From positions 170,781 through 234,780 of the forward strand of contig JAFJTR010000054.1 in assembly GCA_022559985.1 (NCBI GenBank): DNA of 64,000 bases, in the 5' to 3' direction. Shown here in pieces: positions 54,470-63,588 of the stretch. The DNA comes from Parastagonospora avenae f. sp. tritici 18332-5. Its lineage: Eukaryota > Ascomycota > Dothideomycetes > Pleosporales > Phaeosphaeriaceae. The notes beneath the pieces are model-generated. The model searched no databases. It saw only the letters and a program-made list of their open reading frames with translations, and was not told the origin of the DNA. The first letter of the stretch is position 1. Each line of letters begins with the position of its first letter. Both the position numbers and the translations under genes were made by a program.

Positions 54470-56875
54470 TTAGATATCTTTGTCTGGAGGAATTAGCTCA
54501 AGTTCAATGCTTTTTGCTTGATTCTCGAACAGCTGTAATCGCTCGACCACTGCGAGATGGCCTTCTCCTGCTGCCGCTTGAAGTGCTGTTCTGCCAGCAT
54601 ATCCTGCTGCTGCTGCGTTGACGTCTGCTTTCTCTTGCAGCAGCCGCTCGACCACTGCGAGATGGCCTCCTCCTGCTGCTGCTTGAAGTGCTGTTCTGCC
54701 TTTGGTATTTGCTGCTGCTGCGTTGACGTCTGCTTTCTCTTGCAGCAGCCACTCGACCACTGCGAGATGGCCGCCCCCTGCTGCTGCTTGAAGTGCTGTT
54801 CTGCCAGCATATCCTGCTGCTGCTGCGTTGACGTCTGCTTTCTCTTGCAGCAGCCGCTCGACCACTGCGAGATGGCCGCCTCCTGCTGCTGCTTGAAGTG
54901 CTGTTCTGCCTTTGTTATTTTCTGCCGCTGCGTTGACGTCTGCTTTCTCTTGCAGCAGCCGCTCGACCACTGCGAGATGGCCGCCTCCTGCTGCTGCTTG
55001 AAGTGCTGTTCTGCCTTTGCCATTTGCTGCTGCTGCGTTGACGTCTGCTTTCTCTTGCAGCAGCCGCTCGACCACTGCGAGGTGGCCTCCTCCTGCTGCG
55101 GCCTGAAGCATTGACTTCCCAAATTTGTCGTGAAAATTAGCTTTCCCGTTCAATATTCCCACAATTAAACCCACAACAGCCTCATACCCTCTCTCTGCTG
55201 CCCATATAAGTGGTGATTGATCGTACCTTCCGTTCATAAAGTCCAGGTCAGCGCCGCTTGTGAACCATAATAGGTCTGCTGAAAACTCGATCACCCGTCC
55301 TTCTCGCGATGTCCTCTCGTAATCTTCCATAGCTTCCTGAAACTTGCTTTCTGCTTTTCTGTACTCTTCTACGTCTCCCAATATCATCGCAGAGTTCCAT
55401 GTCTGTATGATATGATCCAGAGAACCTCGGGCAACGTTATGCTCTTCTTGATCTGACATTTTTCTTGGGGATTTGTCCAAGTTCCAGCTGCATCGAAGCT
55501 CGCGAACCCGAAGTTCATCCTCGTCTTGTAGATACTTTGACCACTCCACCTCTTCACCCTTAGATCGTATGGGTCGTGGTGGGGTGGCTGCAATGACAAC
55601 AATAGTCCAGTGGTCCTCGCAAAACCGGATAATAGTAGGATTTGACGCCCCTTGAAAAAGACAGACGACGTCTTCTTTCATGATCTCTTTTGCTGAAGGC
55701 TGGATGTTCCAGCGGCTGTTCCAGTTGTCTGCTGTCATTGCTGTGCCCAGTCTTCTTCTCCATGCAACAATCACGTCCTGTCTACCATTGATCATAGGCT
55801 CAGCTGGTGTAGAGATGCTGCCGAGGATATAGCCTTTGCCCCCTATTGTTGCATATTCAACTTCTGGCAGAGCCTCCACAGATATCTCTTTGCAAAGAAT
55901 ATGTTTTGTAAGTGTTTCAAAGAGGTCCTTCCATGGAACACTATAGTCTGGCGCCAGACCAGTACTGTAATAATCGTCTGAACTCATGCCTAGTAAAGCA
56001 TACACCTTGTCGGAGTGCAAGGTAGCCTCGTGGGTATGGTACATGTCAATCAGCTCGCCTAGGGAGCATACCGGGTTTGACACCCATTCCCCTCCCCCTT
56101 GTGGCCTAAATATTGCCCCTCTTACGAGGTAGGTGACCGAACGAATCAAATGTCGCAAGCCTAGCGGCGCGTTGCAAAATTTCATCAAAGGTTCCACACC
56201 CAAACAAAAGGCATGTCCATCAATTCGCGCTGAGCCACAGGCGATCAAGATGTTTCGAGCAGCAGCAACCTCCTGGAGTATCTGGTTCCACTCGTCAGCT
56301 ATCGTGTCTGTTTTTATCAAGTATTGTCTTACCCAGATACGTCGAAACCAGGGCCGTTGCAGTAGCGCGAGAATCGGTTTTTCGATTGCTTCCTTGTTCC
56401 GTGAACGGTCAGACGTCTCGATCCCAGCGATGCGAATGGCATCAAGTGCTTGGTCGCTGTTTGTTGCCGCCTCGCCAAGCCAAACAATTACACGGGCTGC
56501 TTGACCGTAGATTTTTGCCATCATCTTAATTTGGTATTCCTTTTCTCTCAGAGCTGCTTGATTGATGCATATAGCGTCCACTCATATGGTTCGCTCCGAA
56601 GTGTGGTTTCGAAGCTCTAACAGCGCTTCGTAAAGGTTTCCCGTGACATCGAAGTTGCAGCCATGTATAACTATATGCAATTTCCTCTGTGATCTACCCC
56701 ATACGTAGGAAAGAGCTTCGTACAGATGGGATCCTGAATAGTCCTGGAGAGGGTATTCGAACAGCTCGCAGTGAATATTAGCCGATTGGTCTGTGTTTGG
56801 CTTTAGGCGAAGCAAGCGAATACTACCACCCCTCGAAGAAAGCGGGGAATGGCAGTAGTAGGATATGTTGGCCAT
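54470..56875 (-). CDS. HET-domain protein with C-terminal ankyrin repeats, interrupted by one in-frame TGA
   Basis: The reading runs from ATG 56875 (MANISYYCHSP). HET motif 1 is LYEALSYVWGRS (51-62), then VTGNLYEALLELRNHTSERTI, and a TGA at 56584-56582. The same frame continues VDAICINQAALREKE, so the stop replaces the invariant Trp of the W-I/V-D-A-I-C-I-N-Q motif. A 51-nt intron (56332-56282, GTAAGA...ACCAG) hides in frame; its removal restores RIWILQEVAAARN. The protein then carries the usual HET tail (DKVYALLGM, LAPDYSVPW). It ends in six ankyrin units of 35 residues (TALQAAAGGGHLAVVERLLQEKADVNAAA). Exons total about 2.35 kb. HET proteins mediate non-self-recognition cell death. The TGA implies a null allele or a sequence error. 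Confidence 0.75.
54541..55130 (-). repeat. Near-identical 105-bp tandem repeats encoding ankyrin units
   Basis: The word (G/A)CTCGACCACTGCGAGRTGG recurs at 54541, 54646, 54751, 54856, 54961 and 55066, exactly 105 bases apart. Units differ at only a few positions, mostly in the turn (NGK, NNK, GYAG, NTK). Such identity implies recent duplication or gene conversion. Confidence 0.95.
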
Positions 56876-56990
56876 ACTACAAGAAATCAGCCATGTGTAC
56901 AGTACCGTAGCTGGGTAGATGGGTCGTTAAAGATGATCATGCTGCTGCCTAGAGAATTAGCGTGGCGAACAGCTGACTCCGAACGCATTA

Positions 56991-57099
56991 CCGGATGGGG
57001 CAGGTGGGGTCGCTGAACCCTGCCTTCCAGGTCGGCGAAAACGGTCACTACGGTGTTGCAGCTGTGGGCAGGGGTGAACCCGCAATCGCTAGCGACTGT
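56991..57099 (-). repeat. Inverted repeat 1, right arm
   Basis: Reverse-complement partner of 54072-54171. Shared blocks include GGCGAAAACGGT, GCAGGGGTGAA and ATCGCTAGCGACTGTA at the outer end. Confidence 0.75.
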
Positions 57100-57812
57100 A
57101 AGACCAAAATGCTCCCTACAGATTTGAGTAGCTACTATCCCTCCATGCGTGCCGCAAAACCCTGCGTACCGGCATGCCGATACTACTTCCCACCACAACA
57201 AAGTTGGCTACGACTGCGCGGCCTTGAGAATCTCGGGATAGAAACCTTAGACCTAAGCCTTTCCCTGCGCAAAGTCTCTTCATTACTAAACTCCTGCCCG
57301 AGTAGCAATACCATAATTGGCTGCCAGCATAGACGGCAGCCCCGCTTCAGACAGCCTCGGATGCGGTGTAGCGTATGTGCATATTTCTTAAAGTCTGTGA
57401 AGCTGTACAAAGATATGCAGAGAGTATATCCCGAGCAAGGTACTGCGGCGACTCACGTCGTGGCGCTGTGGTGCTGTTTTATAGAGCATATCGACGACTG
57501 AGAGCGTTACATGCGAGTCGGATCGAAAAGTCGCGAGTGAGTTAGCAGCATTATGTCAGTCCTGATACTTGATTATTGTGCTGCGCGCGTTATCTTGCAT
57601 GAAAAGCTGCAAACGCCTTTAAGTTACTCAGGCAGGAATCCTTATTTAAATGTCTCAATGTATTTTTGGATGGTGTAGCCATTGCGGGGCGCATCGGGGT
57701 CTCGCTTCATGATGATGAAACAGGACTTGTTTCATTTTTACTTTCTAAAGACTTGTGTTCCGACAAGAACAATGTAGTTAAAAATAGTAGCATTGTCCTT
57801 GATAGATAGTCC
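57100..57812. other. Intergenic, no supported gene
   Basis: Short frames only; nothing recognisable. Confidence 0.45.
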
Positions 57813-58565
57813 CTACAGCGTACGCCAATCGTCGTCTTCCTGCTGAGCAAGGTCAAACTGTTCTTCCCAAAAACCATACTCAACAATCTCATCATCCTTA
57901 TCGCTATCTGTATCACTAGCGTTTGAGCGAATGCGCCTCGAGCTCGCCTCTGGCAGCATGCTACGTGTTGGGCTCAAAGCCCTCGGGTGTGGTGGAGTCG
58001 TGGAATGTAGTAGCCTACCGCATCCCTGGCTGCACCTACAGCCAAACGTGTTATAGCACGCCTTACACAACCCAACGCACACTGAGTTTGCCTCCTCCCA
58101 TGTTTTTACTAACTTGCAATGCTTGCACCACACCCAATCAACTCCGCCAACACATGTTCTTGTACTAGGGCAGTACCGCTGGCTCTGCCCGACAAATGTA
58201 GTATCGAATCCGCAGTCTGCGCAAAATCTTCTATCCCGCGCTTTGCCATTAACTCCTGTTTTGCCTTTGAGCATAGCTGAAGCAAAATTTGTCCTTGGCC
58301 GGAGACAAAGACAGAATTTACAGGCGTACACTGAGTATTTGAACAAAGCCAACTCGAGAAAGAGAAGATCGTTGTGGGTTGGAGGAGGTACAAGGTTGCG
58401 AAAGTAATGATTTGTTCGGCAAAGTTGGAGAAGTGCTAGATCATCTTCGTCTTTGGCGTCCTTGAGATCTGGGAGAAACGGAATGATTGCTAAATGCAAC
58501 TCAGATGCAAGTCGCAGAAGGGGCGGTAAAGTTTTGGGTAGTGTTGTGAGCAACATAGAACTCAT
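57813..58565 (-). CDS. F-box-like protein with cysteine-rich zinc-binding region
   Basis: 250 residues from ATG 58565 (MSSMLLTTLPKTLPPLLRLASELHLAI). An in-frame ATG at 58703 would add 46 residues of less protein-like sequence. The N-terminus has an F-box-like L-x-x-E-L-H-L-A-I-I-P-F-L and LLQLCRTNHYFRNLV. Next come Cys pairs YACKFCLCLRPRTNFA, RRFCADCGFD, WCKHCKLVKTW and a CKACYNTFGCRCSQGCG group. The C-terminus is acidic. Fungal F-box proteins with a CxxC-rich core of this kind are common and mostly uncharacterised. It sits between the two inverted-repeat-flanked HET genes. Confidence 0.7.
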   Translation of the reverse strand: MSSMLLTTLPKTLPPLLRLASELHLAIIPFLPDLKDAKDEDDLALLQLCRTNHYFRNLVPPPTHNDLLFLELALFKYSVYACKFCLCLRPRTNFASAMLKGKTGVNGKARDRRFCADCGFDTTFVGQSQRYCPSTRTCVGGVDWVWCKHCKLVKTWEEANSVCVGLCKACYNTFGCRCSQGCGRLLHSTTPPHPRALSPTRSMLPEASSRRIRSNASDTDSDKDDEIVEYGFWEEQFDLAQQEDDDWRTL

Positions 58566-58775
58566 AGCTGCAACAACCGACCACTGTAAAGATGAGAAGG
58601 TTAAGGTTGGGGTAGAAGTAATAGCAAATATCTGAACTTCTCGACCCAGACGCTGCAGCCTGCTTGGCTCTGCTCGGCTAGAAACAACCCTGTTGAGATA
58701 CATATACGCTGTTAGCGTGCGTTACAGCTATCTTTAGAAGTCTCTGCTCTAGGCATAGCATCTAGGCATCAAGTG
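58566..58775. other. Promoter side of the F-box-like gene
   Basis: Nothing recognisable beyond the alternative start at 58703. Confidence 0.4.
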
Positions 58776-58862
58776 GTGGCCGAAATCGGTTTCCAGTTCC
58801 TATACTTCGGTTATTCTGCGCGCACGGCCGCTAAAGAGGCGCTTTCCCAAATGAATATTAGC
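58776..58862 (+). repeat. Inverted repeat 2, left arm
   Basis: Its reverse complement aligns with 62023-62113. The core CCGAAATCGGTTTCC is identical and is followed by GTTCCT and ACTTCGGTTATTC blocks, about 75-80% identity overall by eye. The pair faces inward around the HET-ankyrin gene at 59276-61567. Confidence 0.72.
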
Positions 58863-59275
58863 ACACGGCAGGGGAGGGTACACAAGGCTTAGAAAGCGGC
58901 CAAACGCTAAAGCTGCGCCACTTCTACCTCTAACGTTACCTACCTGTTCTCTATACGTTGTGAAATATTCATAACTCTATGGAAGGAGCCATTCGGCTGT
59001 CTCCCCTGCTAGCGTCAAAGAATGAGTCCATACATTGACGAAGCTGAAGTAGCGTATATTTTAGGCGTGCCTAGTTCTAGAAGGACCTATCTCATCGCTA
59101 GATATAACATGCTCAAAGCTTCTCTGTGCTAAATTAATAAGGTACATAAGCATGCTCGTACCCGGTTCTCTATTGAACAGAGGAACAAATAATAGGAGAG
59201 AAAGTTACGCGGGTTAAAACTATGTGTTGACTGTCACAGACCTGCACCGGAGAGATTCATTTATCAATCACATGA
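58863..59275. other. Gap inside inverted-repeat pair 2
   Basis: 3' flank of the second HET-ankyrin gene; nothing recognisable. Confidence 0.45.
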
Positions 59276-61567
59276 TCAGCCAAAAACACAGCTGGTGTCA
59301 GCGCCCTTTTCAAGCAGCAGCTTCACTACCTGCTCGTGGCCTCGACATGAAGCCGCCTGGAGCGCGTGGCCGTAGTGTCCACCCTGCGCGTTGACGTCAG
59401 CGCCCTCTTTGAGCAGCAAATTTACCACCACCTCGTGGCCTTCAGCTGAAGCCGCCTGGAGCGCGCTGCCGTAGCGTCCACTCTGCGCGTTGACGTTGGC
59501 GCCATTTTTAAGCAGCATCCTTACTATCGCTTCGTGGCCTCCAGACGAAGCCGCCTGAAGCGCGTTACCGCAATGTCCACCCTGATCGGTGATGTCAAGC
59601 AGCAGCTTCACCACCTGTTTGTGGCTACCAGCTGAAGCCGCCTGCAGTGCGTTGCTGTAGTTTCCACCCTGCGCGTTAACGTCGGCGCCCTTGTCAAGCA
59701 GCAGCTTCACCACCTGCTCGTGGCCTCGAGATGAAGCCGCCTGCAGTGCGTTGCTGTAGTTTCCACCCTGCGCGATGATTTCAAGCAGCAGCATCACCCC
59801 CTGCTCGTCGCCTCTAGCTGAAATCACCTGCAGTAGGTTGCCATAGTTTCCACCCTCCGCGTTGACATCGGCACCGTTGTTGAGCAGCAGCTTCATTACC
59901 GCCTCGTGGCCTCCATCTGATGCCGCGTAGAGTGCGTTGCCGTGGTGTCCACCCTGCGCGTTGACGTCAGCGCCCTTCTTGAGCAGCACATTTACCACCA
60001 CCTCGTTGGCTTTAAGTGAAGCTGTCTGGAGCACGTTGTCATACTGTCCACCTTGCACTTGAAGATCGCTAACTTGATGCAGTATCATCTGAGCGGCCGA
60101 CGTGAGACCCTCATGTATGGCCTCTAGTAGCGCTTCCTCTTTCAACTCCTCTGCTTCTTTGTCCCCTACTTTTACGTGCAGCAAATGTTCCACCATGTGG
60201 GCGCACCCTTGCAACGCAGCCTGTAGTACTGCTTTTTTCCTGTCATTGATCACCACTATCTTGACTGGTTGGTCAGGACTTCCCCATGAAATTACGCGCA
60301 TCCCCTCATCGTATTTTCCGTTTTCTTGAGATTTGTTTGTCCGGTGACCTTGTACAAGCCCTACAGCCTGGCTGTGACATCTCTCCTCCTCTTTGAAACT
60401 TCTTTCTGGTCTCTTTTCAAATAGGAACAGCGCTGGATCATCAATGACTGCTATGCCCTGAGACATGAAGTCTGGTGCTTCAGGCTTGGTTGGCGTGTTC
60501 AGCACGTTCCCCGTTTGAAAATTTGGGGAAAGAATTTCTGTTGCTTCCTCTTGTCCAAATGGTAGCACAAAATAGGTGGTTTCCAGAGTTTTGAAGTGGC
60601 ACATAAGGTTAAGGATCTCATGAACAGATGCAGGTGTAGAACAAAGCAGATATGCTACAGCCTGGTGAATGACTTGATGAGTCGGCTTCTCGTAGTCTAT
60701 ATCAATCCCTTGGATATCTGAAGGATCAGATGTCATGCCGAGTAGGGCGTAAATTTTGTCGCGTTCGTTTGTTGCTTTGCTCGCTTGGAATTTCCGGAGG
60801 AGGGTGTATAAGTCTCGTTTCTGGCCCCACCACGATTCGGAACGGGAAGACCTTGGTATGATATCCAATATAGGTTGGCAGTGCGGCTCAGGCTCTTCTT
60901 TTAGTAGGGATGGCGCGTAGGCAAATATTTCCGCCGGAACAGACCGAGTGCCAGAACATACAGTAGCTTTTCGAGCATTTGCCACTTCCTGTAGAATCCA
61001 GACCCGTGTGAACCACTGTCGGCGTAGCAGTTGTCGTAAGCCGGTACGACACTTATTCCGACGATCCTCGTCGAGCGTCAACTGTCCAAGTTCGCAATTT
61101 GCACTTGTCCTCAAATGCTGATTGAGTGCATCCATAAGACTCGTGATCTGTAACGTTGCCTTTCCCAGCCAGAAGAGAACTCCCTCCGCAGATTTGAATA
61201 TTTCTCCCATCTGCCCAACCTGGCTACCCTTCTCTTCTTCATTGCCTTGGTCGATACATATTGCATCAATCCATAGATAACGGCCTCTATCGTGCAATCG
61301 CAAGCATTGTAACGCAGAGTACAGGTTGTCTGTTATCCAATGCCGCTTCTGATCAAGTACTATGCATTCCACAAGCTCATTGCTGCCCCATACGTAGGAG
61401 AGGGCTTCATATGAAGTGTGTTCGTTGTTTAAGAGCGACTGCGTGGAAAGCTCACATTCGAGCTCACCACCTTGGCATCTCAACAGCTTTAGGAGCCGGA
61501 AAGTCGAGTCCCCAGGTTGAAGCAATGTGTACTGGTATGTCTCGCGAGCTGGTATTAGGGTGCCCAT
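59276..61567 (-). CDS. HET-domain protein with C-terminal ankyrin repeats (intact)
   Basis: A single-exon gene of 763 residues from ATG 61567 (MGTLIPARETYQYTLL). The open frame extends to 61684, but the HET N-terminus begins here. HET motifs are EALSYVWGSNE (54-64), DNLYSALQCLR, YLWIDAICIDQGN (97-109), GEIFKSAEGVLFWLG and TRVWILQEVANARKATVC. DKIYALLGMTSD and IDIDYEKP follow. From about residue 490 there are ankyrin units (GNALQAASSRGHEQVVKLLLDKGADVNAQGG). Two or three units lack the GADVN turn (LLEIIAQGG, LLDITDQGG), so unit length alternates between about 29 and 33 residues. It is likely an incompatibility/cell-death effector in the cytosol, inferred from the family. Unlike its neighbour it has no stop or intron. 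Confidence 0.9.
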   Translation of the reverse strand: MGTLIPARETYQYTLLQPGDSTFRLLKLLRCQGGELECELSTQSLLNNEHTSYEALSYVWGSNELVECIVLDQKRHWITDNLYSALQCLRLHDRGRYLWIDAICIDQGNEEEKGSQVGQMGEIFKSAEGVLFWLGKATLQITSLMDALNQHLRTSANCELGQLTLDEDRRNKCRTGLRQLLRRQWFTRVWILQEVANARKATVCSGTRSVPAEIFAYAPSLLKEEPEPHCQPILDIIPRSSRSESWWGQKRDLYTLLRKFQASKATNERDKIYALLGMTSDPSDIQGIDIDYEKPTHQVIHQAVAYLLCSTPASVHEILNLMCHFKTLETTYFVLPFGQEEATEILSPNFQTGNVLNTPTKPEAPDFMSQGIAVIDDPALFLFEKRPERSFKEEERCHSQAVGLVQGHRTNKSQENGKYDEGMRVISWGSPDQPVKIVVINDRKKAVLQAALQGCAHMVEHLLHVKVGDKEAEELKEEALLEAIHEGLTSAAQMILHQVSDLQVQGGQYDNVLQTASLKANEVVVNVLLKKGADVNAQGGHHGNALYAASDGGHEAVMKLLLNNGADVNAEGGNYGNLLQVISARGDEQGVMLLLEIIAQGGNYSNALQAASSRGHEQVVKLLLDKGADVNAQGGNYSNALQAASAGSHKQVVKLLLDITDQGGHCGNALQAASSGGHEAIVRMLLKNGANVNAQSGRYGSALQAASAEGHEVVVNLLLKEGADVNAQGGHYGHALQAASCRGHEQVVKLLLEKGADTSCVFG

Positions 61568-63247
61568 GGTGAGGGAAAGTAAGCGCGTTGGATAAGAGGG
61601 GCCGTGAATCGTTCCTAAAGGCGGGGCAGTGATAAGCGCCAAGCCATTTGGCCACCGCGACCGCCATACATGTTCAGCCGGCAAAAGACTGGCTTACTGT
61701 ACCACTGCTTGGTATGTTAACTTCCCGAGTACTACTGTTGCGAAGTCTAACACAGGGTGGCTTGCCACATTAACCTTCGAGTATATCTTAGCTCAGCGAA
61801 TGAAGATGTCCACGTCTGGATTTGTAGAGTAAGAATTTACCACTTCAGGCGGATGAAAACCTTGGTCACACTAGTATAGGGTACAGCAAACCTGTACCCG
61901 CAATGATCTTGTAGACGCTTGAAAATGTGTTGATACTGTACTGGGTAACTTACACGTAACTAGAAGTACATGTGGCTACTGTATTCGCCACGTTCTGAGG
62001 CGCAAGTGTAACCCTGGAACCCGCTAAGACCTATCAAGTAAGCGCGTTTCAAAGCGACCGTGCGCTTTGAATAACCGAAGTGCAGGAACCGGAAACCGAT
62101 TTCGGTCAGCACCGTAGCATTAGATTTGTTACAATAGCATACATGGATATCTGAGCAGGCCACTACAAGCTACTGTGTGCCAAGAGCGGCTACAGCCCCA
62201 AGTCCGTGCAGGCGAGTTTTGGCGATCTGCCGTTCGCACGGAGAAACTGCCGGAAGGCACATTCCGCACCTTCAATTGACCTTCAGAGCCCGCAGCCTTG
62301 ATTTGACGTCTGCACTTCCTTCCCACTTGTCATAATACTTGATAGAGGTTCACTGCGGCGAATAAACAGGGGGCAGCGGCAGAGAGCTGAAAATCGCTAT
62401 TGCCAGAATGACCGACAGCAGGTCCAACACAGCACTCTCCTTGGTCGGAGGCTAGTACAAGTAAAGAATAACATATAAAAAGCAGAGTGCGTTAAGCTCA
62501 ACTCTGTGCAGTCGCGCTAGCCTAATGCCGAAGCTCTGCATGGATAAGTATCCCGCCACACAGGGTGTCCCGGATGGACGTTAACTCGTTGAGATATCCT
62601 ACTTGACCCCGCCACCTTGTACAACACAATACGTACATGGGTTGCTCAGCCTGCACCTAACGATCGATGCCAATACATGATGAACACGAACGTGGAGGAA
62701 TATGATTGGACCGGTCTCGCCTATCTTGCCGCGCTTGGTCGTGGGTGCAACTTGTGTTTTTTGGACAGTAAAACGACCGTGGCTTTTGTTTCCAATTGGC
62801 TACATAAAGGGCGTTAGCAGCCAAGACCGTTGTTGCCATATGCCGCGATTGTCATGAATCAAAGCTAGTCGGGCAATGCTGATGCCCACTTGCCTGACGT
62901 GACACACCGTTTCATGCTTACAATGCCGACCATTATCGATTTCTGGTTCTTGCGCACTAGATATTCTCAGCGCACAGTTGTCCAGACAAGGGTGATTGCT
63001 GTTGTGGATTAGCGCGCTGCTCTTAATCATCAGCTCCTCACCTAGGTCAAAGATTACAGTAGACAGCCTCGAAAAGGCAACAGGCCCTTGGGTTACGATT
63101 TTAGTCGCTAAAGAAATTGATTCCATATGTGCAAGGGCCTATCGACTTGCTTTTGGGCTCTCGTTACCATTCGAGTAAGTTGTTTATCGTTACGTTACTA
63201 TCAAAGCACTATCTCCAAGAGCTCCTCACAGAGTCGCTATAGTAGCA
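61568..63247. other. 1.7-kb region with the right arm of inverted repeat 2 and no supported gene
   Basis: Apart from the repeat at 62023-62113, frames such as 62617-62817 (forward) and 62800-63126 (reverse) have no recognisable features. Confidence 0.4.
62023..62113 (-). repeat. Inverted repeat 2, right arm
   Basis: Reverse-complement partner of 58776-58862, about 3.2 kb away. The pair encloses the whole second HET-ankyrin gene. No flanking target duplication was found by eye. Confidence 0.72.
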
Positions 63248-63588
63248 CTAATCAAACCGCACCACGGGAAACAAAGTAGAAGTCCCAACAACGACCTTAG
63301 CACCTTCAACGAGGAAAGAGATGTTAATTACTATTGTAGCTAACTTCAGTATTGCAAGCACTTACAAGCTGAGCAGAAGCCTTGTTCATTCTGAAACTGA
63401 GCAACCGCTGGCGCCTGATGGCAACTATGACACGAGTCTATCAATGTTTAGCTTCAATCACGCAAACTATCTATGAAAGACGATTAATGAGACTTACGTT
63501 GGTCACAGTAATCTTGTGCTTTGTAAGGTTCCGACACAACTAAGCGTTTGCATTCCTTCTGCCGACATATACAAACAGGCTTGGTCAT
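63248..63588 (-). CDS. 72-residue cysteine-rich protein in three small exons
   Basis: Exons 63588-63498, 63437-63366 and 63303-63248 with introns of 60 and 62 nt, both with GTAAGT donors and ATAG/GAAG acceptors, join in frame to 72 residues ending VVRFD. Starting MTKPVCICRQKECKR, it has Cys/His pairs C-x-C, YCDQHSCHSCHQ and FCSACAKVV, consistent with one or two bound zinc ions. There is no signal peptide or membrane segment. No family name was recognised. The consistent phase across two consensus introns, with cysteines in all three exons, argues that it is real. Its length is too small for ordinary gene calling. Confidence 0.65.

Noticed and set aside
54557..55114. A 185-codon forward frame rich in cysteine repeats, looking like a Cys-rich repeat protein
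   Set aside because: It is the antisense of the ankyrin array; its periodicity is imposed by the 105-bp coding repeats on the other strand.
54541..55130. Regular direct repeats that could suggest a CRISPR-like array
   Set aside because: The whole 105-bp unit is conserved and in frame with ankyrin coding sequence; there are no unique spacers, and the genome is eukaryotic.
56582..56584. Explaining the HET-gene TGA by RIP
   Set aside because: TGG to TGA needs a C-to-T change in a CpC context on the other strand, not the CpA context RIP prefers, and the neighbouring sequence is not transition-rich.
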